A DNA stretch of 14,580 nucleotides from Butyricicoccus_A sp945486175. Its GTDB lineage: Bacteria > Bacillota > Clostridia > Oscillospirales > Butyricicoccaceae. Below, piece by piece: positions 6,711-13,352 of this stretch. The stretch covers positions 1 to 14,580 of the forward strand of contig CALZUY010000055.1 of assembly GCA_945829445.1 (NCBI GenBank), written 5' to 3'. The position numbers and the translations under genes were made by a program. The notes under the pieces were generated by a model. That model made no database searches, was not told the DNA's origin, and saw only the letters and a list, made by a program, of their open reading frames with translations. Every line of letters begins with the position of its first letter. Position 1 is the first letter of the stretch.

Positions 6711-7430
6711 GTGAGTTTTTTGTTTGAGCAGCAGATTACAGAATATTTAAAACCCTACAGTCCCAATGAGGGCGTTTTAAAGACGATGTCAGCCCTTGTT
6801 GCGGAGCGTATGACCGAGGAGCCGTGTATGCCAATCCCCAGTATTGCGGGACCTGTACTGATTCATTGTATCTGGGCAGATGAGGAAACCTGCAGCGGTT
6901 ATGCCTGTCTGCTGGCAGCGAGCATGAGCCCGGAAAAGCGCGGGCTGGTACACCCGGCATTTGCATCGATTGTCGGACAATTGGACAGCCTGGATCTGGC
7001 ATTCCTGCGCACACTGTGTGAGCGTGTGACGATGGGAGTCGCCAACTGCTATCTGTGCAAGACCAAGAAGGAGGGCGGTTTTGCTTCCCGACAGGTCGAG
7101 ATCAAGTCGAGTGCAGTCAAGGTCATCTCGCGTATGACGGAGTTCCTGCCGGAGGACGGCGATTATGCGCGTGTTCAGGCGACCATCGACAACCTCATCC
7201 GGCTGCAGTTGATTGAAATACATATGCGCTCGGAACGGGAAGAACTCGCCCAGATTCAGAGCGATGTATATGAGAATATTTATATGCTGTTTGAACAGGT
7301 CATCAACAAGACGGTTGATGAATTCCGCGAACGCTTCCCGAAATACCATGGCGGTCAGATTCGCCTGAGTACGGGAAATATCATGCTGACAACACTGGGC
7401 AGCCGGTTTATCCGTGTTTGCCTGGCGTAA
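6711..7430 (+). CDS. DUF4393 / Abi-alpha-like protein
   Basis: 239 residues from a GTG start with AGGA at 6701-6704. A TTG at 6720 is an alternative start that loses three residues. There is no signal peptide or clear membrane span. The layout fits DUF4393 (Abi_alpha): a helical N-terminal part (~1-75), the block HPAFASIVGQLDSLDLAFLR (81-100), a predicted helix with TIDNLIRLQLIEI (158-170), and the C-terminal TTLGSRFIRVCLA (227-239), which resembles the T-x-x-G-x-x-F-x-x-x-C end of that family. Some members are described in connection with abortive phage infection, but the function is not established. No toxin, restriction gene or phage gene is adjacent, so defence is only a possibility. TTA codons at positions 13 and 23 are rare in this window. 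Confidence 0.6.
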   Translation: MSFLFEQQITEYLKPYSPNEGVLKTMSALVAERMTEEPCMPIPSIAGPVLIHCIWADEETCSGYACLLAASMSPEKRGLVHPAFASIVGQLDSLDLAFLRTLCERVTMGVANCYLCKTKKEGGFASRQVEIKSSAVKVISRMTEFLPEDGDYARVQATIDNLIRLQLIEIHMRSEREELAQIQSDVYENIYMLFEQVINKTVDEFRERFPKYHGGQIRLSTGNIMLTTLGSRFIRVCLA

Positions 7431-7448
7431 ATGGTAAAAAATGATGTC

Positions 7449-7487
7449 CGCCCCGGATGCCGCCGTGCAGTGCCGGGGCGTTTTTTT
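7449..7487 (+). terminator. Rho-independent terminator after the DUF4393-like gene
   Basis: CGCCCCGG (7449-7456) pairs with CCGGGGCG (7473-7480) around a 16-base loop, followed by T7 (7481-7487). Confidence 0.9.
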
Positions 7488-7524
7488 CACTTCCGCAAAC
7501 ACAGGATTTCCCCTGTGGCACGAC

Positions 7525-7553
7525 TTGACAAAACAGAATACGATTGGTATACT
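7525..7553 (+). promoter_or_regulatory. Promoter of tRNA-Leu
   Basis: TTGACA (7525-7530), a 17-base spacer and TATACT (7548-7553). Transcription should begin a few bases before the mature tRNA 5' end at 7568. Confidence 0.88.
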
Positions 7554-7567
7554 ATATAAGCCGACTT

Positions 7568-7654
7568 GCCGCTGTGGCGAAATCGGCAGACGCAAGGGAC
7601 TTAAAATCCCTCGCTGGCAACAGCGTACCGGTTCAAGTCCGGTCAGCGGCACCA
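7568..7654 (+). tRNA. tRNA-Leu (anticodon UAA)
   Basis: The acceptor stem GCCGCTG (7568-7574) pairs with CAGCGGC (7644-7650), followed by discriminator A and an encoded CCA (7652-7654). The D arm, an anticodon stem AGGGA/TCCCT with loop CTTAAAA (anticodon TAA at 7602-7604), a long class II variable arm (CGCTGGCAACAGCG) and a T arm with GGTTCAAGTCC are all present. It reads UUA/UUG codons. TTA codons are sparse in the window, but occur at position 4 of lrgA and of the 4052 gene and twice near the start of the 6711 gene. Confidence 0.97.
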
Positions 7655-7658
7655 GGAC

Positions 7659-7698
7659 AGAACTCTGATTCAGATGAATGCATCGGATCAGGGTTCTT
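7659..7698 (+). terminator. Imperfect terminator after tRNA-Leu
   Basis: 7659-7670 can pair with 7687-7698 over 12 bp including two G-U pairs, with a small inner GATG/CATC helix. A broken T-rich tract (TTCTTTATATATTTT) follows. It overlaps the upstream leader of the YitT gene, so some read-through is likely. Confidence 0.55.
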
Positions 7699-7730
7699 TC
7701 TTTATATATTTTGAAAGGAGTTTGGATCGT

Positions 7731-8372
7731 ATGGGAAAACAGCTGCTGCTCCTGTTCCAGCAGATCAGAGCCAGGTCATGTGTGATTGCTCTGTGCAGCA
7801 GTGCATTTCTTGCATTTGGGCTGTATCAGGTGCACAGCCTGTCCGGTGTGACGGAAGGCGGTGTGCTGGGATTGACCCTGCTTTTGGAGCACTGGTGGGG
7901 CATTTCACCGTCGGTTTCCGGCGGCCTGCTCAATCTGGTGTGCTATGCTGTGGGCTGGAAGCTGCTGGGACAGACCTTCCTCGTCTATTCGTTTGTGGCG
8001 ACCGCCGGTTTTTCCCTGTCATACCATTTCTGGGAATGCTTTGAGCCGTTCTGGCCACAGCTGGCGGATATGCCGCTGGCAGCGGCTGTGATCGGTGCAC
8101 TGTTTGTCGGCATCGGCACAGGATTTTGCGTGCGCGCGGGCGGCGCGATAAGCGGTGACGATGCACTGGCGATGAGCATTGCACATGTGACCCGGATCAA
8201 TATCAAATGGATTTACCTGTTGAGTGACATCGCCGTGCTCATGCTGTCGCTGAGTTATATCCCGGTGCAGCGCATTGCGTATTCTCTGCTGACGGTGGTG
8301 CTTTCCGGACAGATTATCGGAGTGATGCAGAAAATCCATAAACCGGAAAAAGTGGATATGTGCAGAGATTGA
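7731..8372 (+). CDS. YitT-family membrane protein (DUF161 core only)
   Basis: 213 residues, with the ATG at 7731 placed by AAAGGAG (7714-7720). The upstream in-frame ATG at 7674 lies inside the tRNA terminator and lacks a ribosome site. The sequence fits the five-to-six-helix YitT/DUF161 core: GLYQVHSLSGVTEGGVLGL near residues 30-50, a hydrophobic LLNLVCYAVGWKLLG, GALFVGIGTGFCVRAGGAISGDD, and INIKWIYLLSDIAVLMLSL. It lacks the C-terminal soluble DUF2179 domain found in full-length (~280 aa) members. The biochemical role of the family is unknown. There is no clear promoter between the tRNA and this gene, so transcription probably comes by read-through from the tRNA promoter. Confidence 0.85.
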   Translation: MGKQLLLLFQQIRARSCVIALCSSAFLAFGLYQVHSLSGVTEGGVLGLTLLLEHWWGISPSVSGGLLNLVCYAVGWKLLGQTFLVYSFVATAGFSLSYHFWECFEPFWPQLADMPLAAAVIGALFVGIGTGFCVRAGGAISGDDALAMSIAHVTRINIKWIYLLSDIAVLMLSLSYIPVQRIAYSLLTVVLSGQIIGVMQKIHKPEKVDMCRD

Positions 8373-8374
8373 TG

Positions 8375-8396
8375 GAAAATGCAACATTTTCTTTTT
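8375..8396 (+). terminator. Weak A/T-rich terminator after the YitT gene
   Basis: GAAAATG (8375-8381), loop CAA and CATTTTC (8385-8391) form a 7-bp stem, followed by T5 (8392-8396). It begins two bases after the stop codon. Confidence 0.6.
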
Positions 8397-8415
8397 ATAA
8401 CATCCGTTATAATGA

Positions 8416-8444
8416 TTGATATTGCTATTTCTTTGTAGTATCAT
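8416..8444 (+). promoter_or_regulatory. Candidate promoter of lrgAB
   Basis: TTGATA (8416-8421), a 17-base spacer and TATCAT (8439-8444) predict a start near 8451. A separate TATAAT at 8408-8413 lacks a good -35. Confidence 0.6.
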
Positions 8445-8479
8445 GAATTGGTAGGACAACCTTAACGGAGGAAACCAGT

Positions 8480-8890
8480 ATGAAACTTTTACGGCAGTTT
8501 GGTATGATTCTGCTGATTACGTTTGCCGGGGAGCTGCTTCGGATGCTGCTCCCGCTGCCGATCCCGGCGAGCATTTACGGCATGCTGCTGATGCTGGCAG
8601 CGCTCATGACCGGCATTGTCCGCCTGGAGGAAGTGGAGCAGGCGGGAGATTTTCTGATTGAGATTATGCCGCTCCTGTTTGTTCCGGCGGCAGTCGGGCT
8701 GATGGATGCATGGGATGCACTGCGGCCGATGCTGTTCGCGGTTTCTGTTATCACGATTGCTGTGACAGTGCTGGTCATGGCGGTCACCGGAATCGTGACA
8801 CAGTGGGTGATCCGTCAGGAAAAGGCCGCAGCTGCCCGTGCGTCACTGCCGCATATCCGGCACAGCAAGCGGGAGGCCATCCATGAGTGA
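8480..8890 (+). CDS. lrgA: CidA/LrgA holin-like membrane protein
   Basis: 136 residues, with the ATG at 8480 preceded by CGGAGG. Four hydrophobic segments are visible (~6-24, 31-47, 62-76, 85-108), followed by a charged tail. The family signatures LPIPASIYGMLLM (26-38) and LLFVPAAVGLMD (65-76) are clear. In Staphylococcus, LrgAB counteracts CidAB-driven murein hydrolase export and lysis; in other bacteria LrgAB-like pairs have been linked to pyruvate or glycolate movement. Which role applies here cannot be told from sequence. lrgB follows with an 8-base overlap, so the two are co-translated. No LytSR two-component genes are present in the window. Confidence 0.9.
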   Translation: MKLLRQFGMILLITFAGELLRMLLPLPIPASIYGMLLMLAALMTGIVRLEEVEQAGDFLIEIMPLLFVPAAVGLMDAWDALRPMLFAVSVITIAVTVLVMAVTGIVTQWVIRQEKAAAARASLPHIRHSKREAIHE

Positions 8891-9575
8891 AGTACTGACA
8901 AGCTGTACCTATTTCGGCGTGCTGCTCACAATCGCGGCATTTCTGTTCGGCCTGTGGTGCAAGCGGAAATTCGGCTGGGCAATCTGCAATCCGCTGCTGA
9001 TTGCCGTCATTGTTGTGATGGGCGTCCTGCTTGCGCTGCGCATCGATTACAAAGCCTATGAGGAGAGCGCACAGTACATCAGCTATCTGCTCACCCCATC
9101 CACCGTCTGCCTTGCCATTCCGCTGTACCGCCAGATGAAGCTGCTCAGGCAGAACGCAAAGGCAATTGCACTGGGCAGCATTGCGGGCGTGCTGGCAAGC
9201 ATGGGCGGCATTCTGCTTTTGTCGGTGCTGTTCGGGCTGACACATGAGCAGTATGTGACACTGCTGCCGAAGTCCATCACGACTGCGATCGGCATGGGCA
9301 TTTCAGAGGAGCTGGGCGGCATTGTGACGATCACTGTCGCTGTCATCATTCTGACCGGCATTTTGGGAAATATGATTGCGTCCGGTGTGTGCCGCCTGTT
9401 CCGCATTGAGGAGCCGGTGGCAAAGGGGCTTGCCGTCGGCACGGCAGCGCATGCCATCGGTACGGCGCGCGCGATGGAGATGGGCGAGATTGAGGGCGCG
9501 ATGAGCTCGCTTGCCATTGCGGTTTCCGGCACGCTGACCGCATGCACGGCATCGCTGTTTGCCATGCTGTGGTAA
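8883..9575 (+). CDS. lrgB: LrgB-family membrane protein
   Basis: 230 residues. The ATG at 8883 lies inside the lrgA end (ATGAGTGA overlap), with GGGAGG just upstream. An earlier in-frame ATG at 8838 is deep within lrgA and has no ribosome site. The family signatures LPKSITTAIGMGISEELGG (~residues 128-146) and GTAAHAIGTARAMEMGEIEG (~195-214) are well conserved, with about six to seven hydrophobic segments. It is the partner of LrgA in a two-gene operon affecting autolysis or carboxylate transport. It lacks the fused LrgA-LrgB arrangement seen in plant plastid homologues. Confidence 0.93.
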   Translation: MSEVLTSCTYFGVLLTIAAFLFGLWCKRKFGWAICNPLLIAVIVVMGVLLALRIDYKAYEESAQYISYLLTPSTVCLAIPLYRQMKLLRQNAKAIALGSIAGVLASMGGILLLSVLFGLTHEQYVTLLPKSITTAIGMGISEELGGIVTITVAVIILTGILGNMIASGVCRLFRIEEPVAKGLAVGTAAHAIGTARAMEMGEIEGAMSSLAIAVSGTLTACTASLFAMLW

Positions 9576-9582
9576 AACCTGT

Positions 9583-9611
9583 TTGCAAACGGACGGCTGA
9601 TCGGGTATACT
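9583..9611 (+). promoter_or_regulatory. Promoter of the EamA gene, with palindromic -35
   Basis: TTGCAA (9583-9588), a 17-base spacer and TATACT (9606-9611). The -35 is the centre of a perfect 10-bp palindrome GTTTGCAAAC (9581-9590). A second inverted repeat, ATCGGG (9600-9605)/CCCGAT (9624-9629), brackets the -10 and the start site expected near 9618. Confidence 0.7.
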
Positions 9612-9617
9612 GGATAG

Positions 9618-9700
9618 CGGAATCCCGATAAACAGCTGTGACAGAATATGTGATCTCTCCACAGGCTGGGGAGATCTTTTTTTTCGGAAGGAGGGCGTTT
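9618..9700 (+). promoter_or_regulatory. Putative attenuator or riboswitch leader of the EamA transporter
   Basis: A strong terminator, 9652-9660 with 9668-9676 (one G-U pair, loop ACAGGCT) and T8 (9677-9684), lies between the promoter and the coding region, directly before the SD. Upstream CAGCTGTG (9633-9640) can pair with CACAGGCTG (9660-9668) with one bulged base. That region is the terminator loop plus its flanking bases, so this could be an antiterminator or a pseudoknot. The layout is typical of transcriptional riboswitches or attenuators; no known class is confidently recognised. Confidence 0.6.
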
Positions 9701-10129
9701 ATGTGGCAGACAGTCTGGCCGCTGCTTCTGGTCATCGCGTCCAATACGACCTATCATTTGATTTCCAACCGCACGCCTGCGCAGGTCAATCCGTTTTTGT
9801 CGCTGGTCGTGACTTATCTGGTGAGTGCGGCGGTGGCGCTTGCGCTGTATCTGGCGACAGCGGGCGGAAGCGGCCTCGCCCAGGGACTTTCCCGCCTCAA
9901 CTGGACGAGTGCCGCGCTCGGTCTGGCGGTTGTCGGTCTGGAAGCCGGCTTCCTGTACATGTACCGCACCGGCTGGGCCATCAGCGTCGCATCCCTGACC
10001 GCCAATCTGGCCGTTGCCGTTCTGCTGCTGGTAATCGGCGTGCTGTGTTACCATGAGGGCATGAGTGTGCGTCAATTGTTCGGCGCGGCACTGTGTGTGG
10101 CAGGGCTGATTCTCGTGAATTATAAGTAA
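9701..10129 (+). CDS. Half-size EamA/DMT-superfamily transporter
   Basis: 142 residues from the ATG at 9701, preceded by GGAAGGAGGG. Five hydrophobic segments (~3-17, 31-53, 69-87, 95-117, 122-139) make a single EamA-like domain. The typical EamA/RhaT exporter has two domains and ten helices, so this protein probably works as a dimer, as SMR proteins do. The C-terminal block SLTANLAVAVLLLVIGVLCYHEGMS-RQ-FGAALCVAGL is characteristic of the DMT fold (P-x-x-x, then a glutamate before G-x-x-L-I). The substrate is unknown; small cationic or toxic metabolites are common for DMT proteins. Expression is apparently controlled by its hairpin leader. A terminator follows the gene. Confidence 0.85.
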   Translation: MWQTVWPLLLVIASNTTYHLISNRTPAQVNPFLSLVVTYLVSAAVALALYLATAGGSGLAQGLSRLNWTSAALGLAVVGLEAGFLYMYRTGWAISVASLTANLAVAVLLLVIGVLCYHEGMSVRQLFGAALCVAGLILVNYK

Positions 10130-10132
10130 AAG

Positions 10133-10157
10133 GCAAACCCTGCGGTTTGCTTTTTTT
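10133..10157 (+). terminator. Rho-independent terminator of the EamA gene
   Basis: GCAAACC (10133-10139), loop CTGC (10140-10143) and GGTTTGC (10144-10150), followed by T7 (10151-10157). Confidence 0.9.
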
Positions 10158-10232
10158 GTGAAAAAAGAAAAATTTTTCTGTGATATTTTTCTGCCCAGAC
10201 AGTCTGTTAGACAAAGAGGGAGGTGAAGCGGC
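10158..10232 (+). promoter_or_regulatory. Upstream region of the sigma factor operon
   Basis: It contains the perfect 14-bp palindrome AGAAAAATTTTTCT (10166-10179) and CAGACAGTCTG (10196-10206), followed by a further AGAC (10210-10213). No good sigma-A promoter is visible. An autoregulated ECF promoter in this region is plausible but its elements are not identified. The SD GGGAGG lies about ten bases before the ATG at 10233. Confidence 0.4.
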
Positions 10233-10718
10233 ATGAACATCGGGCAAATCTATGAGGACTATTTTCTGGATGTCTATAAATATGTGCGCGGCCTGTCGGC
10301 GAGCGACATGGTTGCCGAGGAGATCACACAGGAAACCTTTTTTCGCGCCATGCGGTCGCTGGACAGCTTCCGCGGAGACTGTGATGTGCGGGTATGGCTG
10401 TGCCGCATCGCCCGCAACTGTTACTTTACCTACCTGAAAAAACAGAAGCATGTGACTGGAAATGAAACGGATTTTGACTTGATGCCGGATGTCACAGATA
10501 TCGAACAGCAGCTGGTGGATAAAGACTGTGCCTTTGCCGTGCATCAGGCACTGCATGCGCTTCCCGAACCGTATCGCGAGGTATTCACGCTCCGCGTGTT
10601 CGGCGAGCTGTCGTTTGCACAGATCGGGGCCCTGTTCGGCAAGACAGACCACTGGGCATGTGTGACCTACCACCGCGCCCGGCAGAAGATTCAGAAGCAG
10701 ACAGGAGGGATATCATGA
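10233..10718 (+). CDS. ECF-type RNA polymerase sigma factor
   Basis: 161 residues, the usual size for the ECF group, with only regions 2 and 4. Region 2 (~5-70) has YEDYFLDVYKYVRG, the SASDMVAEEITQETFFRA helix and the DVRVWLCRIARNCYFTYLKKQ core-binding/-10 recognition part. Region 4 (~103-156) has LPEPYREVFTLRVFGELSFAQIG and the DNA-reading helix GKTDHWACVTYHRARQKI. It directs RNA polymerase to stress- or envelope-specific promoters. It is translationally coupled to a membrane anti-sigma gene by an ATGA overlap, which strongly supports a signal-controlled sigma/anti-sigma pair. The regulon cannot be read from this window. Confidence 0.93.
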   Translation: MNIGQIYEDYFLDVYKYVRGLSASDMVAEEITQETFFRAMRSLDSFRGDCDVRVWLCRIARNCYFTYLKKQKHVTGNETDFDLMPDVTDIEQQLVDKDCAFAVHQALHALPEPYREVFTLRVFGELSFAQIGALFGKTDHWACVTYHRARQKIQKQTGGIS

Positions 10719-11653
10719 AACGCATTGATTGTGAGGTCATCCGCGACCTGCTCCCACTGTATGTGGAGGATATGGCGAGCGAAGCGAGCCGCAGGCTGGT
10801 TGAGGATCATCTGGAAGAGTGCGAGGACTGCCGCCGTGAGTTGGAGGAAATGCGCGCCGGAGACGCAGAGAAGAAGCCGGTGTACAGTGCGGAACCGCTG
10901 CGTGAGCTGCGGAGGAAGTGGAAACGCCAGGTTGCCGCTGCCGCACTGCCGCTTGCCGTGCTGCTTGCATGTGTTCTTTCCATTTTACCGAATTTTTTGA
11001 TGGATGGTGTAGAGCGGCGCGATGCCGTGGTACTGGTTTTGTATATGCTGGTACCGATTGCGATTGCGATTGGTTCTCTGCTGCTCGCCCGAACCGGACG
11101 AAGGATTGTGTGGGTCTTGCCAGTCAGCATGGCCGCAGCAGTCTGGCTGTGGTGCGTAATTTTTGATGCGGTTCCGTTTGGATTTTCTCTGGTATTTGGG
11201 CAGGTATTTCTCACACTGCCGTGCGTACTGGGCACGACAATTGGCTTTATCATGCATCTGCATGCAAAATTGGGACGCAGGCAAACAGCGCCGGATACAT
11301 CCCATCCGTGGAAAGACTGGTATGTGCGCCACAAAAGGCCGGTTCTGGCAGCCATGATCGTGTTGTTTTCCTATGCGATTGTCGGTATTTTGTGTCTGAT
11401 CGCGGATGCGGGGGATGCGATGGGACTGATTCTGGTCACCTTTTGTCTGGTGCTTCCGCTTGGCTATGGATTCAGTGGCTACGTATTGGGATTGGGGCAC
11501 AGCAAGTACAAATGGAGTGCTGTGGTGTTGTATCCGGTTCTGACATCGCTGTTCAATTTCGGAATCGGGTGGAACCTCCTTATCCCGTTTACGGTCGTTC
11601 CAACTGCGGTCGGACTGTTTATCGGCCATATGTCGTCCCGCAAAAAAGAGTAA
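10715..11653 (+). CDS. Zinc-finger (zf-HC2) multi-spanning anti-sigma factor
   Basis: 312 residues starting at the ATG of the ATGA overlap, with GGAGGG upstream. The N-terminal cytoplasmic zf-HC2 domain (~1-48) shows the Cys6...His32-x3-Cys36-x2-Cys39 pattern (DHLEECEDCRREL) that holds the sigma factor. A basic linker (RELRRKWKRQ) leads into about eight hydrophobic segments between 73 and 305. Most zf-HC2 anti-sigmas have one membrane helix and an extracellular sensor, so this many-helix form, lacking a sizeable outside domain, suggests sensing within or at the membrane. The release mechanism (proteolysis or conformational) is unknown. The pair ends at a bidirectional terminator. Confidence 0.85.
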   Translation: MKRIDCEVIRDLLPLYVEDMASEASRRLVEDHLEECEDCRRELEEMRAGDAEKKPVYSAEPLRELRRKWKRQVAAAALPLAVLLACVLSILPNFLMDGVERRDAVVLVLYMLVPIAIAIGSLLLARTGRRIVWVLPVSMAAAVWLWCVIFDAVPFGFSLVFGQVFLTLPCVLGTTIGFIMHLHAKLGRRQTAPDTSHPWKDWYVRHKRPVLAAMIVLFSYAIVGILCLIADAGDAMGLILVTFCLVLPLGYGFSGYVLGLGHSKYKWSAVVLYPVLTSLFNFGIGWNLLIPFTVVPTAVGLFIGHMSSRKKE

Positions 11654-11685
11654 AAAAAGCCGGGCTGCGTTTGCAGTCCGGCTTT
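11652..11685. terminator. Bidirectional terminator between convergent genes
   Basis: A 13-bp stem (11656-11668 with 11673-11685, one G-T pair) with a GTTT loop. On the plus strand it is followed by only TTT. On the minus strand it runs into seven T residues (complement of A 11652-11658), so it serves the minus-strand gene best. Confidence 0.88.
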
Positions 11686-11708
11686 CAGGATAGAAGGGGA
11701 AAATCAAT

Positions 11709-13013
11709 TTAACGATCGAGATATCTGCCGTCGTACCGCGTTGTGTGGAACGGATACGAATAGGTGGAGGCGCGAACGCCTGTGCCTGCCAGCGTGTCAA
11801 GCAGATTGCGCACCAGATTCATATTGTGGTCGCGCTGGGCAAGGCTGATCTTCAGATACCCGCGGTACGAGCTGATCAGCACGCCCCACGGCTGGTAGGC
11901 GCACGGCAGGATCGCACTGTAATCAAGGATATACGGCTTCATGCTCTCCGGCACATTGAATGCGCCGATGTTGGTCAGAATGAAGCTGTCGCGGCGGATA
12001 TAGTTGCGCGCACGTGTGCGCATGGCCTGTTCCTTCTCCGCAATCGGCATATCCGAGTTGTGGATAGCAAAGACATTGTCGCCGTTCTGCTTTGCCCACC
12101 ATGCGCTGTGCTCCAGCGTGCGCTGGGTGTTGAAGTAATCACTGCAGCGGCGGCATGCTTCACCGAACGACAGGCTGTAATATTCCGGCAGGAACGGCAG
12201 ATCGAGCAGAGAGACAAAGAAGTGTGTCGTCGGGCTGGGCACGAGCGGGCGCAGGTCCATCGGGATTTCCGCAACAATGGCTTCATCGGTGTTGTAGGTC
12301 AGATGCATTGCGCGGGAGAGCGCCGTCATGACGAATGTCATCGGGGTGCCGCCGTTTTTCCTGGTGAATGCCTTGAGCTGGGAGAACGGGAATGCGATTT
12401 CCGTCACCAGTTCATTCGCATCGGTGGTGCTGTCATATTCCGGCATATGGAACGAGGGAATGTCCGGATGATGGTTTGCGCCGGAGCGCGGCACATCATT
12501 CAGCAGCTGGAAGCCGTCTTCACATTCCTTCGGATCAAATTCTGTCTCACGTGTGCGGATTGAGCCGTCATTTTCGACCGGATGGCCGCACAGCGTGAGG
12601 TATTCAAACAGCACACTGCGGATGAACTCATCAAAGCCATGTCCGTCGCAGGTACAGTGCTGATACTCCATGATAATGGTATTGCGCCAATAACCACACA
12701 GGAACAGATAACCATTGGTATCCGCCGAGCCCATCCAGTACGGAGAGACATGGTTCTGGAACGGCAGGACAACCGGGGGTTTGTCAATGTAACGATAAGA
12801 ATATGCAGTTTCACCGCGCGTCAGGCCAACTGCCATCTGCGGGAAACGGATGAGCGCCAGTTCAAGCGCCTTCTGAAGAAGCTCCGGACGGACCGGCTCG
12901 CTCATGCGGATAATATGACGCGGCGAGGTGGTCAGGTCACGGTGTGTTGCATACATAAAAATATTGCCATAGGTATCCACGTTGAGTACGGGATCTTTGC
13001 AAATGGTCTTCAT
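11709..13013 (-). CDS. Condensation-domain / alcohol acetyltransferase-like protein
   Basis: 434 residues from the ATG at 13013. The SD GGAGGA lies at about 9-10 bases and itself overlaps an earlier in-frame ATG at 13031, which has no good ribosome site. The fold family (CoA-dependent acyltransferases: NRPS condensation domains, AATase, WS/DGAT) is suggested by three features: QHCTCDGHGFDEF (118-130), holding the second, catalytic His119 and Asp123-Gly124 of HHxxxDG; AEIPMDLRPL (248-257); and the late strand PWGVLISSYRGYLKISLAQRD. The first His of HHxxxDG is Gln118. No carrier protein, adenylation or ketosynthase gene is nearby, so it is a free-standing enzyme with an unknown acyl donor and acceptor. 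Upstream on the minus strand a TATAAT (13116-13111) is seen without a clear -35. Confidence 0.75.
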   Translation of the reverse strand: MKTICKDPVLNVDTYGNIFMYATHRDLTTSPRHIIRMSEPVRPELLQKALELALIRFPQMAVGLTRGETAYSYRYIDKPPVVLPFQNHVSPYWMGSADTNGYLFLCGYWRNTIIMEYQHCTCDGHGFDEFIRSVLFEYLTLCGHPVENDGSIRTRETEFDPKECEDGFQLLNDVPRSGANHHPDIPSFHMPEYDSTTDANELVTEIAFPFSQLKAFTRKNGGTPMTFVMTALSRAMHLTYNTDEAIVAEIPMDLRPLVPSPTTHFFVSLLDLPFLPEYYSLSFGEACRRCSDYFNTQRTLEHSAWWAKQNGDNVFAIHNSDMPIAEKEQAMRTRARNYIRRDSFILTNIGAFNVPESMKPYILDYSAILPCAYQPWGVLISSYRGYLKISLAQRDHNMNLVRNLLDTLAGTGVRASTYSYPFHTTRYDGRYLDR

Positions 13014-13317
13014 AACTAGAAATTCCTCCATACGGCGCGGGCATGAAGCTCCGCCGCTTTGTCGGTGTGTTTTCTGCTTTGACTGTTATTGTAAACGAAC
13101 AAACGCGGAAATTATAGAGCATTATTCAACATAAATTTGTATAATGTTTGAAAGCAAAATGGAAAGGTGCACAAAGTTAATGGTCAAAATTTGGGAAAGT
13201 GTACAAAAACAATCAGGATAGCACCAGAAATTCCTACATGGGGGGACGGGTGGGTAAATATACCATCAACGCGCAAAAGAAGGGATTTGGTGTCGACAGG
13301 TTGCAGGTGGGAATGTC
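13014..13317. other. Gap between divergent genes
   Basis: No convincing gene. It contains a minus-strand TATAAT (13111-13116), a near-direct repeat GGAAAGGTGCACAAA / GGAAAGTGTACAAA (13161-13175 and 13194-13207) and a G-rich block (13240-13254: G6, G3, G3). A 13-codon ORF at 13180-13221 has only a distant AAAGG and is not called. Confidence 0.45.
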
Positions 13318-13346
13318 TTGACTTTTTTGGGTGCGGATGATATACT
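13318..13346 (+). promoter_or_regulatory. Promoter of the cold-shock gene or leader RNA
   Basis: TTGACT (13318-13323), a 17-base spacer and TATACT (13341-13346). The predicted start is near 13353, 134 bases before the csp ATG. Confidence 0.82.
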
Positions 13347-13352
13347 GAACAG

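Noticed and set aside
9083..10240. 385-codon minus-strand frame across lrgB and the EamA gene
   Set aside because: It runs through two well-supported plus-strand genes, a promoter and terminators, with no recognisable domain.
11745..12563. 272-codon plus-strand frame opposite the condensation-like gene
   Set aside because: The minus-strand protein has clear family motifs and a good SD. This frame has neither.
13180..13221. 13-codon ORF (MVKIWESVQKQSG) in the gap before csp
   Set aside because: The only possible SD is about 12 bases away and weak, and there is no promoter; it is likely chance.
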